Below are positions 25,950 through 32,700 of a DNA stretch of 32,700 bases, piece by piece; positions within the stretch are counted from its first letter, which is position 1; the number at the start of each line of letters is the position of its first letter. The stretch comes from Burkholderiales bacterium (GTDB lineage Bacteria; Pseudomonadota; Gammaproteobacteria; Burkholderiales; Ga0077523): NCBI GenBank assembly GCA_022843925.1, contig JALHMS010000035.1, forward strand, positions 1 to 32,700, given 5' to 3'. The notes beneath the pieces were generated by a model. That model ran no database searches and was not told the DNA's origin. It worked only from the letters and a program-made list of their open reading frames with translations. Both the position numbers and the translations under genes were made by a program.

Positions 25950-26837
25950 TCAGGCGCGCGGTTGAAGGGGCTGGAGAAGATCGCGCACGAGTGGGTTCGG
26001 GAATCGACGACTCGTCGTGACCGCATGGAAGCTCTCGCGGATCTCCGGGATCCGGCAGCGTTCCACCAGCACCTTGGTGCGAAGTTCGTCCTGCACGACC
26101 ACCGGTGGTACGAGAGTCACGCCGGGGGTCTCGCGCGCGAGCAGACGCAGCATCGCCATGTCGTCGACCTCCGCCAGGATCTGCGGACGGATGCCCGACC
26201 GTTCGAGTGCGAGATCGAAGGCCACGCGGATGCTGCTCTGCACGCTGGGCAGCACGACGGGTGTCGTCGCGAGATCCTCGGGAAACCGGAAGCGCTTCCG
26301 CCCGCGCACCGGCCGGCCGACGAGGCTGACGGGCTGCTCCGCGATGCGCTGGCTGTGCCATCCGGTCTCGGCGTCGCGCGGCACCGCGAGATTGGTGAGC
26401 ACGACATCGATGGTGTGCGCCGAGAGCTGGGCGAGCATCTCCCGCAGGCTGCCCGAATGGATCACCAGCTCGACGTCCTCGCGGCCCAGCAGCGGGCGCA
26501 GCAGTTCGAGCTGGAAGTTCCGCGACAGCGTCGCCACGGCGCCCACGCGCAACACCTGGCGCGCCGGGCCGCGACGACCCTGCAGGGTGCTGAGCAGCTC
26601 GTCCCCGGCGTCGAAGATGGTCTGCGCGTACCCGAGCGCGATATGGCCGGCTTCCGTGAGGACTAAGCCCCGGTGACCGCGTTCGAAGAGTGGGTGGCCC
26701 AGGCGGTCCTCGAGCTGACGGAGCTGGATGGACAGCGCGGATTGCGACACGTGGAGCGTCTCCGCCGCGCGCACGAGGCTGCCCTCCTGCGCGATCGCGC
26801 GGAAGTAGCGCAGATGGTGATAGTTGAGCTGGGGCAT
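25950..26837 (-). CDS. LysR-family transcriptional regulator
   Basis: A 295-residue regulator. The N terminus LNYHHLRYFRAIAQEGSLVRAAETLHVSQSALS, read as strand, helix-turn-helix (about residues 19-38) and recognition helix, is a clear LysR winged helix, followed by QLEDRLGHPLFERGHRGLVLTEAG. The effector domain starts near residue 92 and includes VVLTNLAVPRDAE. The YHHLRYF start resembles the NhaR-like subgroup, but the ligand is unknown. GGGAG at 26846-26850 lies 7-8 bases upstream of the start. It is encoded in the same direction just before the BMP importer operon, unlike the usual divergent layout. It is the likely regulator of that operon, responding perhaps to the imported compound. Confidence 0.92.
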   Translation of the reverse strand: MPQLNYHHLRYFRAIAQEGSLVRAAETLHVSQSALSIQLRQLEDRLGHPLFERGHRGLVLTEAGHIALGYAQTIFDAGDELLSTLQGRRGPARQVLRVGAVATLSRNFQLELLRPLLGREDVELVIHSGSLREMLAQLSAHTIDVVLTNLAVPRDAETGWHSQRIAEQPVSLVGRPVRGRKRFRFPEDLATTPVVLPSVQSSIRVAFDLALERSGIRPQILAEVDDMAMLRLLARETPGVTLVPPVVVQDELRTKVLVERCRIPEIRESFHAVTTSRRFPNPLVRDLLQPLQPRA

Positions 26838-27031
26838 GGGCGATCTCCCGGGACTGAGTGACTACAAAATAGAACGAAACGGGACGATCGTTCCACCGGG
26901 AAGAAGCATGTGGTGCGCGTATGGAGCGCATTCGGCAGGCTCCTACCCCCGCTGGATCGCTGCCGCGGTGGTTCCCGGTTCCGACGAAACCGGACGACGG
27001 TCCGCTCGGGGAAAGCGGCCGCCGAGCCCGG

Positions 27032-27688
27032 TCAGGCGTCCCCTTCGAACGCCTGGAAGGCAAGCCGCGCCAGCTCGGCCCCGGTGGAGATGGCGAACTT
27101 GCGCTTGATCGCGGCGCGATGGGCCTCGACGGTGTTGACGCTGCGATGCAGCTCGCGGGCGATCTCGCCGGTCTTCAGGCCCCGGCCGATGAGCCGGAAG
27201 ACCTCCAGCTCGCGGTCGGTGAGCAGCGTGAGGTCCGTGCCCGGACGCGGGGGGACGGCCGGGGCATCGGCGATACGGGACAGCAGGCGCTGGCGCATGC
27301 GCTCGGAGAGCCATATCTCGCCGTCGCGGATGTGGCGCAGCGCGGTGAGGATCTGCCGCGTGGCCTCCTGCTTCATCACGTAACCTCGGGCGCCGGCCCG
27401 CAGCGCGCGTTCGGCGTAGAGGGTCTCGTCGTGCATCGACATCACGAGGGTCCGCACCGCCGGATGCTTCGTGCGGAGCGTCTTCAGCAGGTCGATGCCC
27501 GACAGGCCGGCGAGCGAGAGGTCCACGATCGCGAGGTCGATCGGATGGCGGGCGAGCTGCTCCAGCGCCTCGGTGGCATTGCCGGCCTCGGCGCACACCT
27601 CGAAGCCGGGTTCGTGTTGCACCAGCTCCGCGATGCCGTGGCGGAGGATGGGGTGGTCGTCGACGACCAGGACGCGGCTGTCAGGCAT
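27032..27688 (-). CDS. NarL/FixJ-type response regulator
   Basis: A 218-residue regulator with an N-terminal receiver domain: acidic pair Asp10/Asp11 in VVDDHP, phospho-acceptor Asp56 in LAIVDLSLAG, conserved Ser84 region, and Lys106 in GYVMKQE. A C-terminal LuxR-type helix-turn-helix follows (LTDRELEVFRLIGRGLKTGEIA, then HRSVNTVEAHRAAIKRKF, about residues 155-200). ATG 27688 is preferred over an ATG seven codons earlier because PDSRVLVVDDH begins the usual receiver start. It overlaps the last 8 bases of the kinase gene, so the pair is co-translated. Target genes are unknown; the nearest downstream gene is the LysR regulator, 194 bases away. Confidence 0.93.
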   Translation of the reverse strand: MPDSRVLVVDDHPILRHGIAELVQHEPGFEVCAEAGNATEALEQLARHPIDLAIVDLSLAGLSGIDLLKTLRTKHPAVRTLVMSMHDETLYAERALRAGARGYVMKQEATRQILTALRHIRDGEIWLSERMRQRLLSRIADAPAVPPRPGTDLTLLTDRELEVFRLIGRGLKTGEIARELHRSVNTVEAHRAAIKRKFAISTGAELARLAFQAFEGDA

Positions 27689-29771
27689 CGGCGGTCTCGG
27701 GCATCGCATGCGGCGCCGTGGCCGCGAGCGGGAGTGTGACGCGCACCGAGACGCCGGATCCCGGCGTGCTGTCGATGACGAGCCCCGCGCCGATCACATG
27801 GGCGCGGTGGCGCATGATCCGCAGGCCCATGCCGTCTCCTGCGGCGCGCGCGACGTCGAGGCCGCGACCGTCGTCCGTCACCGTGAGCGCGAGGTGTCCT
27901 TCGCGATGGGCGAGCTCGATGAGCAGATGGCGCGCGGCCGCGTGCTTCGCGGCGTTGGTCACGGCCTCCTGGGCGATGCGATAGAGGTTGATGGCCAGCG
28001 CGCTGTCGTGCACCGGCACCCGCGCGGCGCAGTGGAAGTGGCAGTCGATGCCGAACACGTCGCGCACGGTGGTGGCGAGATCATCGAGGGCCGCCATCAG
28101 ACCTTCCGCGTCGAGGTCCACCGGGGCGAGGCCGCGCGCGAGCTGCCTCGTCTGCGACACCGCCGCGCTCACCAGTTGCTCGATCCGCGCGGCGTCGGCC
28201 GTCTCGGGGATGGCGAGCGCGGAGAGCTTGCGGGCCAGCACCTCGGCGATGAACGCGACGGCGGTCAGCTGCTGGCCGAGGCCGTCGTGCAGTTCCTGGC
28301 CGATCCGCATCTGCTCGTGCTCCGCGACCTCGATGATGGCCTGCTCCAGTCGGCGGCGCTCGCCGATCTCGGCTTCCAGCTCGGCGTTGGTCGCTGCCAG
28401 TTCGCGCGTGCGCTCGCGGACCCGCCGCTCCAGGTCGTGACGCGCGGCACGCAGGGCTGCGGTGGCCTGGGTCCGCTCGGTGATGTCGATGCCGGTGAGG
28501 ATCACGTGCGAGAGTTGGCGGCGTCCGGCGCGCAGTGCCGTGTTCGACCACGATACGAGCAGAGGGTCGCCCTGGCGACGCGGCAGGCCGGCGTCGTAGC
28601 GCACGCGCTGCGACAACCCGAGCCGCAGCATTTCGAGATGGCCCTCCACCTTGTCGCGCTCGTGCGGGGCGACGAACAGCTCGCAGAACCGGCGTCCGCG
28701 GATCTCTTCGGCGGTGAATCCGGTGAGCCCCTCGAACGCCCGGTTGGCGCGGAGCACCGATCCGTCGCCGTCGAGCACCGCCACGAGTGCGCCCTGCACG
28801 TCGAGGATGGCGGAGACGAAATCCCGCTGCGCGGCCAGATCCGCCTCGGCCCGGTGACGTTCCGCGCGCGACGCCGCGAGCAGCAGGCTGGTGACTGTGA
28901 TCACGTTCGCGAAGACCCACCACCGCACGAGGCTGTCGAATCCCGTGGCCTCGACGAAAGGGCCGCGCCCGTCGACCGTGCCCCAGACCGCAGCGATCGA
29001 CACGACGAGCGTGACAGCCGTGGCGCCGCGCAGCCCGAACCGCAGGGCCGCCCACACGGCGAGCGGAAAGAGCGCGAGCGCGGCAGGGTAGTAGCCCGAG
29101 CGGATGAGCCCGAGCCCGCCGAAAACGGCCTCGCACACGACGAGCAGCGTGATCAGGAGCACCGCCGCTTCCGCAGCCACGGCGGGCGCGGGCCGGGTCG
29201 GCCGCCATCCGGTCCAGGCGAGCAGGAGCGGGCAGAACACGATCACCCCGGTGGCGTCGCCCATCACCCACTGCAGGAAGACGGTGCCGAAGAGTCCCGG
29301 ATCGAATGCCCCCGCCAGCGCGAGGCAGGTGGGCCCGAAGATGGCGCTCAGCAGTGCGCCGCCGCTACCGACGACGAGCAGCGCCAGCACGTCGCGGGCA
29401 CGGTCCAGCCCCGGATGAAAGCCGCAGAACCGCACGAGGAGCATCGCCACCGCAAGCGTCTCGACGATGTTGCCGACGGAGATGCCGAGCACCGCTGCGA
29501 GCGGCGCGCCCGTGCCGGCGTTGCCGAGGAGATCGCCCAGCACGATGCCGGGCCAGAGTCGCCATCCGAACCGCAGCACGACGAAGAGCGCGAGCCCGGA
29601 CGGTGGCCATATCAGCGTGACGTTGCTCGCGGTGCTCGAGTAGTGGAGTCCGATCTGCGCGGTGAGGCCGTAGACGAGCGCGAAGAGCGCGATCTGCCAG
29701 GAGAGCCGTCGGAACTCGTGGCTCGGAGCGCGGGCGGACGCCGGTGGCAGGGGCATTGCGGAAGGGATCAC
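27681..29771 (-). CDS. MASE1-PAS sensor histidine kinase (NarX-like, HisKA_3)
   Basis: A membrane sensor of about 696 residues. It has a MASE1 domain with about eight hydrophobic helices (residues about 28-300; WPPSGLALFVVLRFGWRLWPGI, read in two parts, is typical). A PAS domain follows (about 318-433; ILDVQGALVAVLDGDGSVLRAN and FTAEEIRGRRF), then a coiled coil rich in Arg/Glu, and a HisKA_3 domain with the phospho-acceptor His495 in RIGQELHDGLGQQL. An HATPase domain ends the protein (NAAKHA and TDDGRGLD, then GMGLRIMRHRA). GTG 29771 is chosen because AGGAG lies 5 bases upstream; ATG 29756 is the alternative with no ribosome-binding site. Its signal is not known. It forms a pair with the adjacent response regulator. 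Confidence 0.9.
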   Translation of the reverse strand: MIPSAMPLPPASARAPSHEFRRLSWQIALFALVYGLTAQIGLHYSSTASNVTLIWPPSGLALFVVLRFGWRLWPGIVLGDLLGNAGTGAPLAAVLGISVGNIVETLAVAMLLVRFCGFHPGLDRARDVLALLVVGSGGALLSAIFGPTCLALAGAFDPGLFGTVFLQWVMGDATGVIVFCPLLLAWTGWRPTRPAPAVAAEAAVLLITLLVVCEAVFGGLGLIRSGYYPAALALFPLAVWAALRFGLRGATAVTLVVSIAAVWGTVDGRGPFVEATGFDSLVRWWVFANVITVTSLLLAASRAERHRAEADLAAQRDFVSAILDVQGALVAVLDGDGSVLRANRAFEGLTGFTAEEIRGRRFCELFVAPHERDKVEGHLEMLRLGLSQRVRYDAGLPRRQGDPLLVSWSNTALRAGRRQLSHVILTGIDITERTQATAALRAARHDLERRVRERTRELAATNAELEAEIGERRRLEQAIIEVAEHEQMRIGQELHDGLGQQLTAVAFIAEVLARKLSALAIPETADAARIEQLVSAAVSQTRQLARGLAPVDLDAEGLMAALDDLATTVRDVFGIDCHFHCAARVPVHDSALAINLYRIAQEAVTNAAKHAAARHLLIELAHREGHLALTVTDDGRGLDVARAAGDGMGLRIMRHRAHVIGAGLVIDSTPGSGVSVRVTLPLAATAPHAMPETADA

Positions 29772-29994
29772 GGACTCTCCTCGCCGCGGGTGTGGCCCCG
29801 CGTTGGCGTGGGGTGTACGGTGCACGGGACGTTCCAGGGAGGGACGTCCATTGGCCTCAGATGGCGCAGGAGCGAGAGCGAGGCCCTGCCTGGCGAATGT
29901 CCGCACGATCGCGGGCAGCGAATGCGTTGGGCGCACCGGGATGGCGCGCCATCGCGCGAGTGGCATGCCGTGGGTGGGCCGCATCCACCGAGCA

Positions 29995-30105
29995 TGACCG
30001 CAGCGACGGTGCCTGTAGGTGGGGCCCATGGCCCCGAAAGCGATCGATGCACGGAAACGCTTCAACCGGAACCAACGCTCTCGCGGCCATGGGCCGCTCC
30101 TACAG
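29995..30105. repeat. REP/BIME-like palindromic repeat, copy 1
   Basis: A 111-bp unit. Its left arm (CTGTAGGTGGGGCCCATGG...) and right arm (...CCATGGGCCGCTCCTACAG) are inverted over about 29 bases with a few mismatches, around a spacer of about 40 bases. Each arm begins with GTAG outward of a small GGCCCATGGCC hairpin, the layout of REP sequences moved by RAYT (REP-associated tyrosine) transposases. Copy 2 begins 133 bases further on. Confidence 0.8.
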
Positions 30106-30127
30106 TGCGTGGCGCATCGACCGGACG

Positions 30128-30238
30128 TGACCGCAGCGACGGTTCCTGTAGGAGGGGCCCATGGCCCCGAAAGCGGTCGATGCACGGAAACGCTTCAACC
30201 GGAACCATCGCTCTCGCGGCCATGGGCCGCTCCTACAG
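30128..30238. repeat. REP/BIME-like palindromic repeat, copy 2
   Basis: A 111-bp near-identical copy of the element at 29995, with only a few base differences, including within the spacer (CGGAAACGCTTCAACCGGAA is shared). The same orientation and a 22-bp gap between copies suggest local duplication of the whole two-arm element rather than independent insertion. Confidence 0.8.
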
Positions 30239-30392
30239 AAAGCGTTGCCAGAACGCGATCGGAGATGGTGTCAAAGCAGAAGGCGACGGCCCTTCTCGGC
30301 AGGACCGGCGAGCGTCATCGGAGTGCTGCGTAGCTTCGAATCTTCAGCGCGATATCGTTGGCGGTCGGCGTGGCGCCGTGTGGCGTGGCGGC

Positions 30393-31046
30393 TCAACGCG
30401 CGTTACCCGCCGCTGCCGGCATGGCGTCGAGCATGGGCAGCGCCATGGCGGCCACCGAGGCCTTGAGCGCAGCCCAGCCGGCATCGCTCTGCAGGTCGAT
30501 GCCGCCGAAGATGCGGATCTTGCGCGAACGTACCAGCAGATACTGCACACCGGCGACGAGCAGAAGCGTGATGCCGCGAAGCTGCGGCATGCGCTCGAAG
30601 TCGGCGCCGCCGAACAGCGCCTCGGCCTGAACGCCCCATTGCTCGCGTTCGGTCTCGAGGATGGCCGTCAACTCGTTGCGTTCGACGACCTCGGCCGCCA
30701 GGATCTCCACCGTGAGAGGCCGGGCGCGCAGCGCGTCGATGAAGCGGTCGAAGAACAGCGCATAGCGCTGCGGCAGTGGCAGGGCGCGCACGGCTTCGTC
30801 ATCGTCGCCCAGCAGCTCCTGCACACTGGGCCAGAACTGGCCGCTCGATCCCCAGCGCTGCAGCAGTTCGGGCAGGCCACCGAAGTATCGGTAGATCAGC
30901 ACCTTGTCGACCCCGGCCTCGCGTGCGATCGCGTTGATGCCCAGCGCGCCGAAACCGTTGCGCGCCAGCACCACGCCCACCGCGGCCACGATGCGTTCTT
31001 CGGTGGCCGCGCGGTCGCGCTGCCGTGCCGTCGGGGTCGCCTTCAT
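30393..31046 (-). CDS. TetR-family transcriptional regulator
   Basis: A 217-residue regulator. The N-terminal helix-turn-helix is clear: ERIVAAVGVVLARNGFGALG, followed by INAIAREAGVDKVLIYRYFGG (about residues 15-60). The C-terminal part is helical and variable, as usual for the ligand-binding domain. The start ATG at 31046 overlaps the stop of the nitroreductase-like gene by 4 bases, and it has no ribosome-binding site of its own, so it is translated by coupling as the second gene of the pair. Two TCAC-N6-GTGA sites in the pair's promoter are its probable operators, implying autorepression relieved by a small molecule. The longer frame upstream is rejected because it overlaps the partner gene fully. 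Confidence 0.92.
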   Translation of the reverse strand: MKATPTARQRDRAATEERIVAAVGVVLARNGFGALGINAIAREAGVDKVLIYRYFGGLPELLQRWGSSGQFWPSVQELLGDDDEAVRALPLPQRYALFFDRFIDALRARPLTVEILAAEVVERNELTAILETEREQWGVQAEALFGGADFERMPQLRGITLLLVAGVQYLLVRSRKIRIFGGIDLQSDAGWAALKASVAAMALPMLDAMPAAAGNAR

Positions 31047-32203
31047 GTGCGCACGATGTGCGCGTCGATGCCGCGCCGGGGTGCCGGCGGAGCGGGCGGT
31101 GCGTGGCCCACGCGCGCCCACATCTGCACCGTCTGCCCGGGTGCATCGGCACCGAGCAGGCGTCGGATCTCTCCATGCGGCACCGCCTGCTCGGGGTATT
31201 CCTGCAGTGCCTGCTGCAGCGGCTGCATGACCACCCCCTTGGCGGTGGCCGCCAACTGCACCCGCACAAAGGCACGCCCGGCGTTCACCTGGGTGATACG
31301 GTCATTGTCGTCGGTCACCATCCAGAGGAAACCCGGGGTGGTGGCGAGCTTCTCGCTGAAGTCCTTGATCTGGCTGGTGGTGGCGTAGTCGTCCGGGCCT
31401 GGCGCCTGGCTGCGGTCGAACAGGCCCAGACGTGCCATCCACACCACGGTCGGGTCGAGCAGCGTCAACCCGTCACGATGCTGCGCCACTTCCTTCGAGC
31501 CGACGCGCAGCACCTTGTAGGACTCCAGGATCGTGCGCGGCGTCACCATCTCGATGCGCCAGGCCTCGGCGGCCACGGCCCGATGCTGCGCGAGCAGCTC
31601 GGGCTGGTCCGCATCGGTAAAGCCGAAGCGCAGCGGGTAGGGCTTCGCCGCATCGGCCATGGCCGCCCAGGCGTCGGCGCCCACCGGCCGTGCCGGGTCG
31701 TAGGCGGCGCGATTGGTGTGGCGCTCGAGGATCTGCGCGAACAGCGGATCCTTCACCACGCCGGCGTCGGGCACCAGGCGGATCAGCGCCACCGGTCGCT
31801 GGTCCAGCCGGTCCGGCGCGAAGGCACCTTCCGGGAACAGCGTGATCTCGGCGCGCTGGCCACGTTCGCGAGCCGCCATGTCCAGCAGCTCGATGAAGGT
31901 GCCATGGCTCATCATGATCTGGCGCGAGTACGGGTCGGTCTCGGGCAGCAGGCGCTGCAGGTCGCAGCGCAGCAGGATCTGCCCCGGTACGCCCAGGTCC
32001 ACCACCCAGGACTGCAGGTTGTGCGAATGTGGCGCGAGGATGGCATAGCTCAGGATCCAGCGGCGCAGGTCGGGCTCGCTGCCGGGGCCCTGCCATGGCG
32101 CCACCGCCTCGGGCGGCATGGTCGCGGTGCAGCCGGCTGTCCCGGCCGCCGCAGCGAGGATCACCCCGCCGCCAGCGATACGGATGAATCGACGACGGTC
32201 CAT
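31043..32203 (-). CDS. Tat-targeted nitroreductase-like (Acg-type) flavoprotein
   Basis: A 386-residue protein. The N terminus MDRRRFIRIAGGG is a twin-arginine signal, followed by a hydrophobic stretch and TAGC, which may be a lipobox (about Cys25), so export to the periplasm and possible lipid anchoring are expected. The body contains WILSYAILAPHSHNLQSWVVDL, a nitroreductase/FMN-binding-like segment, RQIMMSHGTFIELLDMAAR and RHTNRAAYDPARPV, typical of the Acg-type FMN oxidoreductase family. Substrate is unknown. AAGGAG precedes the start by a few bases; a 26-codon upstream extension would run through the promoter and operator and is rejected. It is the first gene of a pair with the tetR-like gene, a common resistance or detoxification layout. 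Confidence 0.82.
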   Translation of the reverse strand: MDRRRFIRIAGGGVILAAAAGTAGCTATMPPEAVAPWQGPGSEPDLRRWILSYAILAPHSHNLQSWVVDLGVPGQILLRCDLQRLLPETDPYSRQIMMSHGTFIELLDMAARERGQRAEITLFPEGAFAPDRLDQRPVALIRLVPDAGVVKDPLFAQILERHTNRAAYDPARPVGADAWAAMADAAKPYPLRFGFTDADQPELLAQHRAVAAEAWRIEMVTPRTILESYKVLRVGSKEVAQHRDGLTLLDPTVVWMARLGLFDRSQAPGPDDYATTSQIKDFSEKLATTPGFLWMVTDDNDRITQVNAGRAFVRVQLAATAKGVVMQPLQQALQEYPEQAVPHGEIRRLLGADAPGQTVQMWARVGHAPPAPPAPRRGIDAHIVRT

Positions 32204-32216
32204 GGGGCGCTCCTTG

Positions 32217-32255
32217 TCACTGGAAGGTGACTTCATTCTAGTCACCGCACGGTGA
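32217..32255. promoter_or_regulatory. Double TCAC-N6-GTGA operator of the TetR-nitroreductase unit
   Basis: Two sites of the same form lie 25 bases apart: TCAC-N6-GTGA at 32217-32230 and at 32242-32255. The second is a perfect 14-bp palindrome (TCACCGCACGGTGA). The second fills the spacer between the predicted -35 and -10, and the first overlaps the start of transcription. This is a typical repressor layout, and the TetR protein made by the same unit is the obvious candidate. Confidence 0.78.
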
Positions 32256-32262
32256 TATGCAA
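32235..32262 (-). promoter_or_regulatory. Predicted promoter of the nitroreductase-tetR unit
   Basis: On the minus strand TTGCAT (complement of 32257-32262) is followed after 16 bases by TAGAAT (complement of 32235-32240), a fair sigma70 -35/-10 pair. Transcription would begin near 32228, about 25 bases before the start codon at 32203, so the leader is short. AAGGAG serves as the ribosome-binding site. Confidence 0.7.
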
Positions 32263-32397
32263 GGGGTGAAGTGGAAAGCATCTGCTTTCAGCATCAATAC
32301 AACGCCTGCAGCACTCGGCTTCGCAACGCCTTTGCCGGCGCGGTGCGGCGAAGTCAGCGGCCATGGACAAGATCGGCGTCAGCACCGGGGTGGGACG

Positions 32398-32509
32398 TGA
32401 TCGACGCGACGGTTCCTGTAGGAGAGGCCCATGGCCCCGAAAGCGGCGAGTGTTGTGGGAGCGCATCGACCGGAACGAACGCTCTCGCGGCCATGGGCCG
32501 CTCCTACAG
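32398..32509. repeat. REP/BIME-like palindromic repeat, copy 3
   Basis: A 112-bp relative of the two copies upstream of the kinase gene. Both outer arms are well kept (CGACGGTTCCTGTAGGAG on the left, CCATGGGCCGCTCCTACAG on the right), while the spacer differs (AGTGTTGTGGGAGCGCATCG). The nitroreductase-tetR unit is thus flanked on both sides by the same repeat family. Bases 32282-32397 before it show nothing recognisable. Confidence 0.78.
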
Positions 32510-32700
32510 AATCGGCACCCATAGCCAAGACTGGTGGCACATCAACGGGGGATATACGAGGGGCCCACCCCTTGTTGGTACGCCCTGCGGCCAAGCCGCC
32601 GCGGGCCGTCAGGCCCGAGAGGCGGCCATGATCCGCTCCTACAGAATCGGCACCCATAGCCAGGACTGGTGGCACATCAACGGGGGATATACGAGGGGCC
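32498..32700. repeat. 68-bp direct repeat (two copies) at the window end
   Basis: Bases 32498-32565 and 32633-32700 match over 68 bases with one difference (A/G). The period is 135 bases, and the second copy is cut by the window edge, so the array may continue. Each copy begins with a REP right-arm end (CCGCTCCTACAG) followed by ATCGGCACCCATAGCCA and a shared tail. The intervening 67 bases carry a further degenerate arm (AGAGGCGGCCATGATCCGCTCCTACAG is split across it). The spacers differ from a CRISPR pattern. Confidence 0.75.

Larger units (their letters stand above)
29772..30392. other. Noncoding region between the sensor kinase and TetR genes
   Basis: These 621 bases lie between the 5' end of the kinase gene and the 3' end of the tetR-like gene, both on the minus strand. 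No credible gene is seen, although GC-rich open frames exist. Most of the centre is taken by two 111-bp palindromic repeats (29995-30105 and 30128-30238). The 220 bases next to the kinase should hold its promoter, but I could not pick a clear one. Bases 30239-30392 show nothing recognisable. Confidence 0.7.

Noticed and set aside
29995-30238. CRISPR array
   Set aside because: Units are 111 bp with long inverted arms, only two in tandem, and the region between arms is shared rather than unique. This fits REP/BIME, not repeat-spacer structure, and no cas gene is present.
27471-31388. Very long plus-strand open frame of over 1300 codons
   Set aside because: It runs antisense through the response regulator, sensor kinase, the noncoding repeats and the TetR gene. 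Its translation is low-complexity (Arg, Gly, His, Glu-rich) with no recognisable domain, as expected from third-position GC bias.
32379-32675. Minus-strand open frame with a repeated peptide (VPPVLAMGADSVGA)
   Set aside because: The peptide repeat is a consequence of the 68-bp DNA repeat and the REP element. No ribosome-binding site or domain is seen.

Overview
The window is a very GC-rich stretch dominated by a purple-bacterial photosynthesis gene cluster (PGC). A betaproteobacterial (Rubrivivax-like, Burkholderiales) or related gammaproteobacterial phototroph is suggested by four things: the order crtEF-bchCXYZ-pufBALMC, a tetraheme reaction-centre cytochrome PufC, a canonical LH1 alpha chain, and the absence of pufQ and pufX. 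The class is an inference; type II (pheophytin-quinone) bacteriochlorophyll phototrophy is directly supported.

Region 1 (1-5996, + strand) is a tightly packed series: the 3' end of bchD, then bchO, dxs, crtI, crtB and an unrecognised 59-residue membrane protein. Most junctions overlap. It joins Mg-chelatase functions to isoprenoid precursor supply and early carotenoid synthesis. Region 2 (6024-8457, - strand) is crtD-crtC, acting late in acyclic xanthophyll synthesis. Region 3 (8458-8744) is a compact regulatory switch. Two divergent sigma70-type promoters share one -10 element under a TGT-N12-ACA (PpsR/CrtJ-type) site. Region 4 (8745-19556, + strand) is a superoperon: crtE, crtF, a second PpsR-type promoter, a 22-codon upstream ORF, bchC, bchX, bchY, bchZ, pufB, pufA, pufL, pufM and pufC. 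It ends at a 21-bp hairpin. It supplies GGPP and carotenoid O-methylation, chlorin reduction (chlorophyllide oxidoreductase), LH1 and the reaction centre.

Region 5 (19657-26837, - strand) is outside the PGC: a LysR regulator, a complete BMP-family ABC importer (ATPase, two permeases, binding protein), a RutB-like cysteine hydrolase and a RidA-family protein. It reads as an uptake-and-hydrolysis locus for a nucleoside, nucleobase or ureide-like nitrogen compound. The substrate is inferred, not shown. Region 6 (27032-29771, - strand) is a two-component system with a MASE1-PAS sensor kinase and a NarL-type regulator. Region 7 (29772-32700) holds three copies of a 111-112 bp REP/BIME-like palindromic element around a two-gene unit: a Tat-targeted nitroreductase-like protein and a TetR regulator. 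Two matching TCAC-N6-GTGA operators lie in that unit's promoter. A 68-bp direct repeat closes the window.

The most noteworthy observations are the shared -10 divergent promoter between crtDC and crtEF, the small membrane protein after crtB, the upstream ORF before bchC, the long LH1 beta C-terminal tail, the RutB/RidA/BMP locus, the TetR double operator and the REP-type repeats. No tRNA, rRNA, CRISPR array or intact insertion sequence was seen.
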